From CAVQEK01 sp964596645 (GTDB lineage Bacteria; Bacteroidota; Bacteroidia; Cytophagales; Cyclobacteriaceae): 58,069 bases of DNA. The notes under the pieces were generated by a model, which saw only the letters and a program-made list of their open reading frames with translations, ran no database searches and was not told the origin of the DNA. The position numbers and the translations under genes are program-made. The stretch spans positions 1 through 58,069 of the forward strand of contig CAZQVB010000027.1 in assembly GCA_964596645.1 (NCBI GenBank), in the 5' to 3' direction. This document shows, in pieces, positions 1 through 8,128 of the stretch. The first letter of the stretch is position 1. The number at the start of each line of letters is the position of its first letter.

Positions 1-125
1 GTGAGTATGAATTTTATCATACCCGGCAGCCTGTGGCAGGCACGATTTCACTCTACCCAACGGCGCTGAGTGTCATTTTTCTGGTGCGGATTTCCAAGCC
101 AAACCGGAGGGTGGAGAAGGGGTGA
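1..125 (+). CDS. C-terminal fragment of outer-membrane barrel paralogue (truncated by window edge)
   Basis: The reading frame enters from the window edge (first complete codon at position 3) and stops with TGA at 123-125, giving about 40 residues. The sequence is nearly identical to the last 39 codons of the next complete gene: both read EYEFYHTRQPVAGTISLYP and end near ISKPNR. It is therefore the 3' end of a tandem paralogue, presumably also a small outer-membrane beta-barrel. It runs two codons longer than its copy and has several substitutions near the stop. Whether the rest of the gene is intact cannot be seen. Confidence 0.75.
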   Translation, partial: EYEFYHTRQPVAGTISLYPTALSVIFLVRISKPNRRVEKG

Positions 126-207
126 GAAGGAGCGTCATGATTATCCGTGATTATGCATGGGACATATTTTCCGGGAAGCTAGCCTTCTTGATGTTAAGCA
201 GCGTTTG
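1..207 (+). repeat. Direct repeat copy A (paralogue 3' end plus downstream flank)
   Basis: Position 1 aligns with position 955. Similarity continues past both stop codons for roughly 80 bases, with shared blocks such as TTATCCGT, AGCCTTCT and ATGTT(A/C)AGCAGC, though with small gaps. The partner copy is at 955-1149. The duplication therefore included downstream non-coding DNA, which points to a tandem duplication rather than gene-only conversion. The rest of the gap to 362 shows no gene. Confidence 0.6.
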
Positions 208-362
208 CCGAGAAACCACAGACGCTTCGAGAGGACTTCTTTTTCAGGCCTTTTGTAGCCACCAATGTAGGCTTCTTTGAGCGCTACACGAAAAAGTGTG
301 CAACACGTCTGAATATTTGTGCTGGAGGCCCTTGACAATCGAGGGCTTTAAAAGGTTAAGCA

Positions 363-1073
363 ATGTATAAAGCCGCTCTCCTAATTTGCGCACTCATTAT
401 TTCTTCCCTGGCGGAAGCCCAGACTTATGCGGGTATTTCCGCGAACCTGGGCAACAGGTTGAGTTATTCCCCAAATGCTACAGGATTTGATCGGCCGGTG
501 TCCATTTCTGGCAGTGTGGAGCTGAGGGTACAGGAGGATTTGGGCGAACATTGGGCTTTACAATACGGGTTTGGCCTGGGTGTTCTGGCCTATACGTTAA
601 AGATAATGGGTATTGATACGTTGCTGGGATACGGGCCATCTGCTTTTGGAGAAGCCTCCACCTTCTACGGAAATTTCCACCTGTCGGCGGGGCGATGGTT
701 TCGTGTGAAGCAAAAAAAAATAATGCTGGGTGTGGGTGGAGGTGTATCGTACTTCTATTCCTTCATCCCACAAACAAACTATGGAATAACAGTTGCATAC
801 CCAGACCATCATTCGGAAAAGCTATTCAATGGCGTCATCATATCGCCTGTCAACGATCTTCTTTTCTATTTCCAGGCCTCTGCACAGTTAAGGCTCAATC
901 ACCGGTTTACTGTTGGTCTGGAGTACCGGCAACATTTCGGTTCAGTATTGGAAGGTGAGTATGAATTTTATCATACCCGGCAGCCTGTGGCAGGCACTAT
1001 TTCACTCTACCCAAAGGAGCTGAGTGTCATTTTGCTGGTACGGATATCCAAGCCAAACCGCATGGCGGAGTAG
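363..1073 (+). CDS. Outer-membrane beta-barrel protein, hypothetical
   Basis: 236 residues. The N-terminus is a signal peptide (hydrophobic residues about 4-16, cleavage likely after SLAEA before QTYAG). The mature part alternates polar and aromatic residues with repeated glycines (GISANLGNRLSYS, GGGVSYFYSF, LEYRQHFGS), the look of a small porin-like barrel inserted in the outer membrane. No enzyme motif is visible. It is the second of a tandem pair: the first 125 bases of the window hold the 3' end of a close paralogue. The upstream region 126-362 belongs partly to the duplicated flank. The barrel topology is inferred from composition; the function is not known. Confidence 0.75.
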   Translation: MYKAALLICALIISSLAEAQTYAGISANLGNRLSYSPNATGFDRPVSISGSVELRVQEDLGEHWALQYGFGLGVLAYTLKIMGIDTLLGYGPSAFGEASTFYGNFHLSAGRWFRVKQKKIMLGVGGGVSYFYSFIPQTNYGITVAYPDHHSEKLFNGVIISPVNDLLFYFQASAQLRLNHRFTVGLEYRQHFGSVLEGEYEFYHTRQPVAGTISLYPKELSVILLVRISKPNRMAE

Positions 1074-1149
1074 GGGTTTAAGCAGGATCTTCCTCCTTAT
1101 CCGTAACTTATGGTCCGGAAGGCCAGCCTTCTCTATGTTCAGCAGCCTT
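955..1149 (+). repeat. Direct repeat copy B (paralogue 3' end plus downstream flank)
   Basis: Partner of the repeat at 1-207. It covers the last 39 codons and stop of the complete barrel gene and about 75 downstream bases. The coding part is more conserved than the flank. Confidence 0.6.
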
Positions 1150-1220
1150 CCTAAAAAGGTACAATCCATAGGCCATTCCCATAAGCATTTTGTAATTATG
1201 TCATACATAATATGCAATCT

Positions 1221-1252
1221 TTTTCGTTTCTACACTGCCTTGGTTATTTTTG
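1221..1252 (+). promoter_or_regulatory. Possible Bacteroidota-type promoter
   Basis: TATTTTTG at 1245-1252 fits the TAnnTTTG -7 element of Bacteroidota housekeeping promoters. A T-rich TTTTCG sits about 19 bases upstream at 1221-1226 as a weak -33 element. The start codon of the oxidoreductase gene is 35 bases downstream. The -33 match is imperfect, so this is tentative. Confidence 0.3.
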
Positions 1253-1286
1253 AACCGAAACATAAATCCATCAATATAAAAACCCT

Positions 1287-2711
1287 ATGGAAAACCTTCA
1301 GAGCATCATAAACCGGCGGTCATTTATTGAGAAAGCGGGCACTGCAGCCGCAGGTGCCGTTATTCTTCCTTCGCTGTCGTTTGGGGCCTCATACCAGCCC
1401 TCAGCCAAAATACGCGTGGCGTTGGTAGGCACCGGCATCCGGGGCATCACCTTCTGGGGCAGGCGGGTGGCGCAGGAGTATAAAAATCAGGTAGAGTTTG
1501 TAGGCCTGTGCGATCATAATCCCGGTCGTGTGGAGTTTGGCAAAACCTTCATCGGCGTCAACTGCCCTACCTATACCAACTTCGAGGAGATGATGGTGAA
1601 AACCAAGCCGGATATGCTGATGGTGACCACCATAGACTCCAACCACCACGAGTTCATCATCAAGGGCCTGGATATGGGCGTGGATGTGCTCACCGAAAAG
1701 CCAATGACCACCGACAGTGTGAAGTGCCAGGCCATTCTCGATGCAGAGCGCCGGTCGGGAAAGAAAGTGATAGTGGGCTTCAACTACCGCTACGCCACAC
1801 AGTTCTCGAAGATCAAAGAGCTGCTGGCCGAGCAACGTGTGGGCAACATTACCTCGGTCGATTTTCACTGGTACCTCAATACCTACCACGGCGCATCGTA
1901 CTTCCGGCGCTGGCATGGCGAGCGCGACAAGAGCGGTACATTGCTCGTGCACAAGTCCACCCACCACTTCGACCTGCTCAACTGGTTCCTCGATTCCGAT
2001 CCCGTGGAGGTATCGGCCTATGGCTCGTTGGAGCACTATGGCCTCAATAACCCCTTTCGCGGTGAGAAGTGCCGCAACTGTGCCTACACCGACAAGTGTA
2101 AATTCTACTACGACATCACCAAGGATAAGACATATATGAACCTGTATGTAGACAATGAAAAATATGACGGCTACATACGCGATAACTGCCTCTGGAGAGA
2201 AGACATCAATATATATGACAAAATGAACGTGCAGGTAAAATACGCCAATGGCGTATCGGTGAGCTACTCACTCACCACCTACAGCCCCTATGAAGGCTGG
2301 CGCATCGCCTTCAACGGCCTGGAAGGACGCATCGACTCCTGGGAAGGTATACCGTGGATGAGCGACCGTATGGTAGACCAGGAAAAACTGCACGCACAGG
2401 AGATGAACCAAAACAGCCCCAACAAAGACGAGGGCTATGATGAAATAATGGTGATGAAAAACTTCGGCGACTACGAACTGGTGAAAGTGCCGAAGGGCGG
2501 TAGCGGCCATGGCGGAGGCGACAGCCGGCTGCAGGACAAAATATTTAAAACACCAGACATGGCCGATCCACTCAAATACGCTGCAGGCTCGCGCGATGGC
2601 GCCATGTCTATACTGGTAGGCATAGCAGCGCGCAAGAGCATTGAGGAAAACAGAATAGTGAAGATAGAGGAGCTCACCGACCTGGTGCCCATGGCCAGAC
2701 GACCCGTATAA
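1287..2711 (+). CDS. Gfo/Idh/MocA family oxidoreductase with Tat signal
   Basis: 474 residues. The N-terminus carries a twin-arginine signal (NRRSFIEK, residues 9-16, followed by an alanine-rich stretch), so the folded NAD(P)-bound enzyme is probably exported to the periplasm. A Rossmann fold follows: GTGIRG at 48-53 is the dinucleotide loop and EKP at 137-139 is the family lysine motif that helps bind cofactor and substrate. HHFD near 226-229 is in the catalytic region. An insertion holds C262, C265, C271 and C301, a possible metal site. Family members oxidise or epimerise sugars and inositols; the substrate here is not evident. The gene is alone, with a strong terminator just downstream. 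Confidence 0.9.
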   Translation: MENLQSIINRRSFIEKAGTAAAGAVILPSLSFGASYQPSAKIRVALVGTGIRGITFWGRRVAQEYKNQVEFVGLCDHNPGRVEFGKTFIGVNCPTYTNFEEMMVKTKPDMLMVTTIDSNHHEFIIKGLDMGVDVLTEKPMTTDSVKCQAILDAERRSGKKVIVGFNYRYATQFSKIKELLAEQRVGNITSVDFHWYLNTYHGASYFRRWHGERDKSGTLLVHKSTHHFDLLNWFLDSDPVEVSAYGSLEHYGLNNPFRGEKCRNCAYTDKCKFYYDITKDKTYMNLYVDNEKYDGYIRDNCLWREDINIYDKMNVQVKYANGVSVSYSLTTYSPYEGWRIAFNGLEGRIDSWEGIPWMSDRMVDQEKLHAQEMNQNSPNKDEGYDEIMVMKNFGDYELVKVPKGGSGHGGGDSRLQDKIFKTPDMADPLKYAAGSRDGAMSILVGIAARKSIEENRIVKIEELTDLVPMARRPV

Positions 2712-2763
2712 GGTGCCCGGCACTGGCGTGCTATGTATGCGCTAACCGAACGATGAAATACTT

Positions 2764-2803
2764 AAAAGGCCTGTGCAACAGCGTTTGCACAGGCCTTTTT
2801 TTA
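2764..2803 (+). terminator. Rho-independent terminator
   Basis: AAAGGCCTGTGCAA pairs with TTGCACAGGCCTTT around a short loop, followed by a run of T. It lies about 50 bases after the oxidoreductase stop codon and closes that transcription unit. The rest of the gap to 3003 shows no gene. Confidence 0.92.
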
Positions 2804-3003
2804 GTTCCCTTGGCGGCGGCTTTCACTTCATTGTGCATTGAAACATCAAATACTACGCTCTGAACACGAAAATCTTTAGCTGAATGACCATCGCTTTGGC
2901 CCACCATCATTTTTTATGAATTTGTGTCTATATACATTGCAGGGCATGAGCACAAGCACTGCCGGCGTCACCACAGGTTTATCTGTATGTTAATAGTCAC
3001 ATT

Positions 3004-3942
3004 ATGAAACAGTTACTTTACATATTCATCATTTCAATATTTTTGACTTCTTGTGCAACAGTTATGAACCAGGCACATAAAAATGTAACTGTTTACACAA
3101 CAGAACCAAGCAAAATAATTTTTAATCAATACGCAGTTGAGACAGTAGAAAATAAAGCAAACCTAAGGGTTGAAAGAAAAAATGAAGTAATCAATATTGT
3201 TGCTACCACAGACAGTTTGACAAAAATCTTTGAAGTCGAACCGACAAACTCTTTTATGTATTGGATCAATATTTATTGCAATTATGGTATTGGAATACTT
3301 GTTGACCGAAATAATCCTAAACGGTATTCATATCCTAAAAGAATTTACCTAAACTCAGCCGACACAATTGAACGATATTTTAGGTATAGTCAGTCAGACC
3401 ACAAAGGAGAATTGCATCTACATTTATCCCTGCCTCACGTTAATTCATTTAGATTTACTCCTGAAAATGAAGGCACCAAAATAAATACGGGCTTTTGGGG
3501 ATTGACATTGGGACTCGACTACTTTCATTCAAAAAACCAATTTGTTGACCTAAGACTCTCTGGAGTTTCAGATTTTTTTGTCCCAGTTCCAGCAGCGGTT
3601 GACATAAGTGGAGAGTATGAACTAATGAGTTCGCTATATATTAGTTTTTCAAACAATCATAGGATTGGACGTTTCACATTGGGTTATGGGCTTTCATACG
3701 CAAAAAATATTTGGGACTTCAGATATTATGACAGCTTTGACCCGGCACCTCCGACAAGAGATCAAATAAAAAGAAGCCATAGTTCTTTCGGCTTGATATT
3801 TCCGTCATATTTTCAATTTGGCGAGCATTTTAATATGGGCATAGTTTACCGGCCGACATTTTTTAGAACTAACCAGCCAGACAATTTTGAATATGAACAT
3901 GTAATAAGTGTCGATTTTGCATGGAAAATAAGATTAATATAA
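3004..3942 (+). CDS. Hypothetical lipoprotein, AT-rich gene
   Basis: 312 residues. The N-terminus MKQLLYIFIISIFLTSC is a lipoprotein signal with the acylated Cys at 17, so the protein is membrane-anchored. The first part (residues about 18-120) resembles small PEGA-like beta domains seen in Bacteroidota lipoproteins. The second part (about 140-312) has many aromatic strands and a terminal FAWKIRLI, which suggests a barrel or beta-sandwich. No catalytic motif was recognised. The gene is much more AT-rich than its neighbours and stands alone between two long intergenic spacers, which suggests recent acquisition. Confidence 0.75.
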   Translation: MKQLLYIFIISIFLTSCATVMNQAHKNVTVYTTEPSKIIFNQYAVETVENKANLRVERKNEVINIVATTDSLTKIFEVEPTNSFMYWINIYCNYGIGILVDRNNPKRYSYPKRIYLNSADTIERYFRYSQSDHKGELHLHLSLPHVNSFRFTPENEGTKINTGFWGLTLGLDYFHSKNQFVDLRLSGVSDFFVPVPAAVDISGEYELMSSLYISFSNNHRIGRFTLGYGLSYAKNIWDFRYYDSFDPAPPTRDQIKRSHSSFGLIFPSYFQFGEHFNMGIVYRPTFFRTNQPDNFEYEHVISVDFAWKIRLI

Positions 3943-4023
3943 TAGTTGCAGCTGGAAACATTTCATAAACTTGATGTGGGCTGATCGGCTGAAAAATGAG
4001 CTTTTTCACCCTCAAGAAATTTT

Positions 4024-4053
4024 GCATAAAGCAGACATTTGTCTGCTTTATGC
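4024..4053. repeat. Perfect 14-bp inverted repeat
   Basis: GCATAAAGCAGACA and its exact reverse complement are separated by only two bases. It lies 81 bases after the lipoprotein stop. No T-run follows on the plus strand, so it is not a classical plus-strand terminator. It could be a terminator without a T-run, a processing hairpin or a binding site for a dimeric regulator of the downstream lyase gene. Confidence 0.75.
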
Positions 4054-4159
4054 TTGTACTTGACAAGAGTCCGCAAAGGCGGGCACAGTCCGGGTACAAA
4101 ACCATGACGCCCAAAGCGGAGCGGGCTTACTATTTTTTATTTTATAAAACATTAAAAAC

Positions 4160-6052
4160 ATGACTCGAATACTTCTCCTCACTGCATGCCTGCTTGCTGT
4201 GCAAAGCATGCACAACGGCTTGGCGGCCCAGGCTACCCATCAGCATGATCCCCAAAATCACCATGTGGTAAAGCTGAAAAACCCCGTAGATGTGCAGTAT
4301 CTGAAAAAGCATATGCGGCGCGATCATCCACGCCTGATACTGACGCCGGCCATAGGGCGGGCATTGAAAAAAGATGTGCAGACAGATGCCGTGGTCAACA
4401 ATGTGTATGCGGCCATCAAACAGAATGCGGCCCACATTATGGAGCAACCTCTGCTCACACGAAACCAGATCGGGCGCCGGCTGCTGGGCACATCCAGGGA
4501 TATGCTGTACCGCATGAACTGCCTGGCCATGGTGTACTACATTGACAAAGACCCGGCGATACTGCAGCGCATCAACGACGAGCTGATGGCCGTGTGCAAC
4601 TTCAGCGACTGGAACCCTTCGCACTTCCTCGATGTGGCCGAAATGGCCACCGCCGTAGCCATAGGCCTGGACTGGACAGCCGGCGACCTGCCCACTGCTA
4701 CACAGCAATTGGCCAGGAACGCATTGATCGAAAAAGGCATCAGGCCAAGCTTTCCCGAATCCGGCCAGCCGGGCTGGGTCGACAACACCAACAACTGGAA
4801 TCAGGTGTGCAACGGCGGCATGATCGCTGCCGCCCTGATGATTGCCGAAACCGACTGGGCGCTGGCGGCAAAAACAATTAGTCGCGCACTAGATGGCATG
4901 CCGCATGCGCTGGCAGAATATGGTCCCGATGGCGTGTATCCGGAGGGCAGCACCTACTGGAGCTATGGCACCAGCTACACCGTGCTCACGGCCTCTATGC
5001 TGCAAAGTGCGCTGGGCACCGACTTTGGCTTATCGGGCTATCCGGCCTTTATGGAAAGCGCCGATTTCAAACTACTGAGCGTGGCGCCCTCAGGCTGTTA
5101 CTACAACTTCGCCGACTGTGGCGACTGCCGGTCAGATAATGGCGACATGACACTGGCCTGGTTTGCGGCCGCAAGTGGCAATCCGGTTTACTACGAGAAA
5201 GACCGGTTTATGATAGAGCCAGAAAAGCAGGGCGAGCTTTCACGCTTTGCCGGGGCAGGCCTTGTATGGCTGTCGCAATTTGAGGCAAAAAGCTCTGAGC
5301 CTCTTCCCCATGCCTGGAAAGGAGAGGGTGCCAATCCTGTGGTCATTTTCCGGGGCGGACAAGACGATCCGCGGCAATTTTACCTTGGCGCAAAAGGTGG
5401 ACGCGGCACCGTGAACCACGGAAATATGGACGCAGGCTCATTCATATTTGAGCTGGACGGCGTGCGCTGGTCTGTCGACCCCGGCAACCAGAGCTACAAC
5501 GAGCTGGAATCGGCCGGATTCAATCTCTGGGGAAGGTGCCAGGACTGCCCGCGCTGGACGCTGCTGACCAAAAACAACTTCGGCCACAGCACCATCACCA
5601 TCAATGATGCCCTGCATCGTGTAGATGGCTTTGCGGGCATAAGCGATTTCAAAGAAGGTGAAACACCCGAAGCAACCATAGCTCTGTCGGCGGCATTTGG
5701 CGGTTTGTTGCAGCAGGCTGAGCGCAGGTTTGTGAAAGAAAATGACCACACCCTGCTGATCGAAGACCAACTGGTATTGAGCGACTCCACCGAAATGGTC
5801 ACCTGGCAGTTGATGACTACAGCCGATGTGGAGCCCACCAGCTATGGGGCCATGCTTCGGCAGGATGGGCGGCAGCTGCGCATGGAGGCAGACACACCCG
5901 GTGACATTAAGATTTCTGTGATATCGCTCGACCCTCCTCCACTGGCACTCGATCGGCAAATCGACAACCTGAAACGCATTGAGCTGCGCATCCCCGCACA
6001 TGTTTTTGACAATAGGAAAGGCACCTTACGCGTGCGCCTGAGTGGTGTGTAG
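4160..6052 (+). CDS. Heparinase II/III family polysaccharide lyase
   Basis: 630 residues with an N-terminal signal peptide (cleavage about residue 23). The layout matches heparinase II/III enzymes: an alpha/alpha-toroid (about 45-360) followed by a C-terminal beta-sandwich. NNWNQVCNGG at 211-220 is the signature on the toroid, and NHGNMDAGSF at about 419-428 opens the beta-sandwich part, with H420 in the conserved histidine position. These enzymes cleave uronic-acid-containing polysaccharides by beta-elimination. The exact substrate cannot be read from sequence; alginate, heparin-like and other uronans are all used in the family. The gene stands alone, without a SusCD pair nearby, although a Gfo/Idh oxidoreductase lies upstream. 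The assigned start gives a clean signal peptide. Confidence 0.85.
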   Translation: MTRILLLTACLLAVQSMHNGLAAQATHQHDPQNHHVVKLKNPVDVQYLKKHMRRDHPRLILTPAIGRALKKDVQTDAVVNNVYAAIKQNAAHIMEQPLLTRNQIGRRLLGTSRDMLYRMNCLAMVYYIDKDPAILQRINDELMAVCNFSDWNPSHFLDVAEMATAVAIGLDWTAGDLPTATQQLARNALIEKGIRPSFPESGQPGWVDNTNNWNQVCNGGMIAAALMIAETDWALAAKTISRALDGMPHALAEYGPDGVYPEGSTYWSYGTSYTVLTASMLQSALGTDFGLSGYPAFMESADFKLLSVAPSGCYYNFADCGDCRSDNGDMTLAWFAAASGNPVYYEKDRFMIEPEKQGELSRFAGAGLVWLSQFEAKSSEPLPHAWKGEGANPVVIFRGGQDDPRQFYLGAKGGRGTVNHGNMDAGSFIFELDGVRWSVDPGNQSYNELESAGFNLWGRCQDCPRWTLLTKNNFGHSTITINDALHRVDGFAGISDFKEGETPEATIALSAAFGGLLQQAERRFVKENDHTLLIEDQLVLSDSTEMVTWQLMTTADVEPTSYGAMLRQDGRQLRMEADTPGDIKISVISLDPPPLALDRQIDNLKRIELRIPAHVFDNRKGTLRVRLSGV

Positions 6053-6204
6053 TAGAGGGGTGGTGTTGTTTGGTAAGTACGGAAAGGTTGCGGCTTCATG
6101 GGCTATAAGACCTGTAGAGCACCTGTCTGAGGGTGCAGGTGGTGCGCCATACTCCGCCATCAGCGTTTCTAAAATCGCGCTTGTGTTTTAAAAGCGAAAA
6201 AGGA

Positions 6205-6577
6205 ATGCCTTCACCCTTTTTTGCCAAAGAACAAGCTAGAAAAGATGCGAAGACTGTTTGTTCTCAATATGTGATTCTATCCAATAAAATCATTCACAAT
6301 TTTTGGGATGTTATCAAGAAAATACAAAACCGATTTAAAAGTTTCCTTCCCCTTCCGAAATCGAAGCAATCAGAGCATGGAGTCCTAATCGAAATGCCCA
6401 ATCAAATGAAAAGGTGGCTATTGATTATATTGCTTCTATTCAAATGCCTGCCTGTGCAGAACGACTGGCAGAAGCAAGCAAGCCATTTTGCAAAACGAGG
6501 CAGTGGCCATCAAACACCGGGACGTGATTCCGGTCTACATTAATGATTCTGTGTATGTTGAGAAATTTGCGGCCTGA
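6205..6577 (+). pseudogene. Frameshifted remnant of an unidentified gene
   Basis: Protein-like sequence is spread over three frames. The first frame starts MPSPFFAKEQARKDAK at 6205. From about 6357 a second frame reads EIEAIRAWSPNRNAQS and YIASIQMPACAERLAEA. From about 6480 a third frame reads AILQNEAVAIKHRDVIP and VYINDSVYVEKFAA, stopping with TGA at 6575-6577. The pieces read on from one another if two frameshifts are assumed. The last stop overlaps the start of the transposase gene by one base. I do not recognise the family. The stretch from 6053 to 6204 shows nothing else. Confidence 0.5.
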
Positions 6578-7200
6578 TGTCTGAAAAGTTCAAAGGGAAA
6601 TATCGAAACGAATCAGCCAGATTAAGAAATTGGGATTACGGAAGCGATGCGGCCTATTTTATTACCATTTGCACAAAGGACAGAGAACATTATTTAGGAC
6701 AGATTACAAATGAGAAAATGCAGGTTTCGCCTGCGGGCGCCATTGCGCATGTGCTATGGTTTGAAATAAAAAATCATGTGAAAAATATTGAATTAGGCGA
6801 ATTTGTGGTTATGCCCAATCACATACATGGAATATTGATTTTGAATGGGAATAATGGACGTGGGTATGTTGTCGCGGATGATGGTAGGGACGTTGCCGCG
6901 GATGATGGTAGGGACGTTGCCGCGGATGATGGTAGGGACGTTGCATGCAACGTCCCTACGGAATCGGACAACCAAAAAAACGACCAAATGGCCGCCATTT
7001 CCCCAAAATCGAATACCATTTCATCCATCATCCGTTCCTACAAATCGGCCGTCACCAAATATTGTAACCGGTTGGGATTGCCCATGGCATGGCAACCCCG
7101 ATTTCACGACCACATCATCCGAAATGATGAATCATTTAAACGTATTTCAGAATACATCAAAAACAATCCATCCAATTGGAAAGATGATACATTTAAGTAA
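6577..7200 (+). CDS. REP-associated tyrosine transposase (RAYT, Y1/IS200-like)
   Basis: 207 residues. The Y1 transposase fold is shown by AAYFITICTKDREHYLG at the N-terminus, the HUH metal motif in MPNHIHGI (H82 and H84), and the C-terminal block SIIRSYKSAVTKY, WQPRFHDHII, YIKNNPSNW. Such enzymes cut and rejoin single-stranded DNA at REP palindromes and are usually single-copy housekeeping-like relatives of IS200/IS605. Between the HUH motif and the C-terminal block lies an unusual insert of three ADDGRDVA units followed by a palindrome that is itself REP-like. The frame stays open through it. The start ATG overlaps the TGA of the upstream remnant. Confidence 0.88.
   Translation: MSEKFKGKYRNESARLRNWDYGSDAAYFITICTKDREHYLGQITNEKMQVSPAGAIAHVLWFEIKNHVKNIELGEFVVMPNHIHGILILNGNNGRGYVVADDGRDVAADDGRDVAADDGRDVACNVPTESDNQKNDQMAAISPKSNTISSIIRSYKSAVTKYCNRLGLPMAWQPRFHDHIIRNDESFKRISEYIKNNPSNWKDDTFK
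6873..6944 (+). repeat. Three perfect 24-bp tandem repeats inside the transposase gene
   Basis: The unit CGCGGATGATGGTAGGGACG plus TTGC occurs at 6873-6896, 6897-6920 and 6921-6944 without a mismatch. Since 24 is divisible by three, the frame is kept and each unit encodes ADDGRDVA in rotation. The third unit runs straight into the palindrome at 6932-6959. Confidence 0.95.
6932..6959. repeat. REP-like perfect palindrome within the RAYT gene
   Basis: GTAGGGACGTTGCA is followed directly by its reverse complement TGCAACGTCCCTAC, 14-bp arms with no spacer. From memory, GTAGGGACGTTGCATGCAAC-type palindromes recur in dispersed repeats of several bacterial phyla. Here it is translated as part of the transposase (RDVACNVP). 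Confidence 0.9.
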
Positions 7201-7336
7201 AAAGTGGATACCACGGTTCTTACCATGCCACATTAGTGGATAGATCAAGGGTGATAGTGGAGCGGAGCAATCGCATGATCGAAGGTGCTACGGACTATGC
7301 ATTCAATTAATATAGCATAATACTTACGAATCAACA

Positions 7337-7984
7337 ATGAACCAAAAAGTCAATAAATACCTCAACGAGCTATTAAAATGGCAAGACGAATTGAAGTACC
7401 TGAGAAGGATAATCCTGGATTGCGGACTGGACGAAGACTTTAAGTGGATGCACCCGAGTTATTCCAACAAGGGTAAGAATATTGTCCTCATTCACGAATT
7501 TAATGATTACTGTGCGATACTATTTCACAAAGGGACCCTTTTAAAGGACACTGAAAATATTTTAATTCAACAAACTGAAAACACCCGGGAAGCGCGACAA
7601 TTAAGATTTACCAACACAGAAGAAATAGCCCAATTAGAAGACACAGTAAAGGAATATATTGCCGAAGCTGTGCAGATAGAAATATCAGGGCTGAAAGTGG
7701 AGAAAACGAAAGTATCTGATTTTGACCCACCTGAAGAACTGCAAAAGCTGTTTGCTGAACAGCCAGAATTTGAAGAGGCATTTAAGAAGCTGACAGCCGG
7801 CAGACAAAAGGGTTATATGTTACATTTCTCAAAACCCAAACAATCGAAAACTAAGACCTCACGAATTGAAGGATGTATAAAACGAATCATGGACGGGTAT
7901 GGATTGAATGACTGTGTATGCGGACTTTCTAACCGAATGCCTATGTGTGACGGTTCGCACAAACAGCTGGAAGCATCACGATGA
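7337..7984 (+). CDS. YdeI/DUF1801 family protein with C-terminal CDGSH iron-sulfur motif
   Basis: 215 residues. Residues about 10-125 are a DUF1801-type domain (WMHPSYSNKGKNIVLIHEF, AILFHKGTLLKDTEN). Residues about 140-190 match the YdeI C-terminal module (AGRQKGYMLHFSKPKQSKT, SRIEGCIKRIM). The end then reads CVCGLSNRMPMCDGSH, an exact match to the CDGSH pattern C-x-C-x2-S-x3-P-x-C-D-G-S-H, with C193, C195, C204 and H208 as the expected 2Fe-2S ligands. CDGSH proteins carry redox-active clusters, often in dimers. YdeI proteins are linked to stress survival, with no known reaction. The gene is alone, in the accessory region after the transposase. Confidence 0.85.
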   Translation: MNQKVNKYLNELLKWQDELKYLRRIILDCGLDEDFKWMHPSYSNKGKNIVLIHEFNDYCAILFHKGTLLKDTENILIQQTENTREARQLRFTNTEEIAQLEDTVKEYIAEAVQIEISGLKVEKTKVSDFDPPEELQKLFAEQPEFEEAFKKLTAGRQKGYMLHFSKPKQSKTKTSRIEGCIKRIMDGYGLNDCVCGLSNRMPMCDGSHKQLEASR

Positions 7985-8128
7985 AAAACATTGCACTACT
8001 TGTGATGCATGGGTACTGGTATACCACACAATTGCGCATTACCGAGCCGCTGTGCGATTTATATTCTTCGTGAAATAGTATATCTCCACAAGATCAACAA
8101 GACGGCAAATCGACTGTGACCAACCCGT

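Noticed and set aside
6873..6944. CRISPR-like array
   Set aside because: The repeats are directly adjacent without spacers and lie inside a coding frame.
6793..7031. Minus-strand frames across the transposase gene
   Set aside because: They are shadows produced by the tandem repeats and palindrome.
7981..8073. 30-residue frame whose ATG overlaps the CDGSH gene stop (ATGA)
   Set aside because: The overlap looks like coupling, but the peptide has no recognisable feature and nothing follows; chance is likely.
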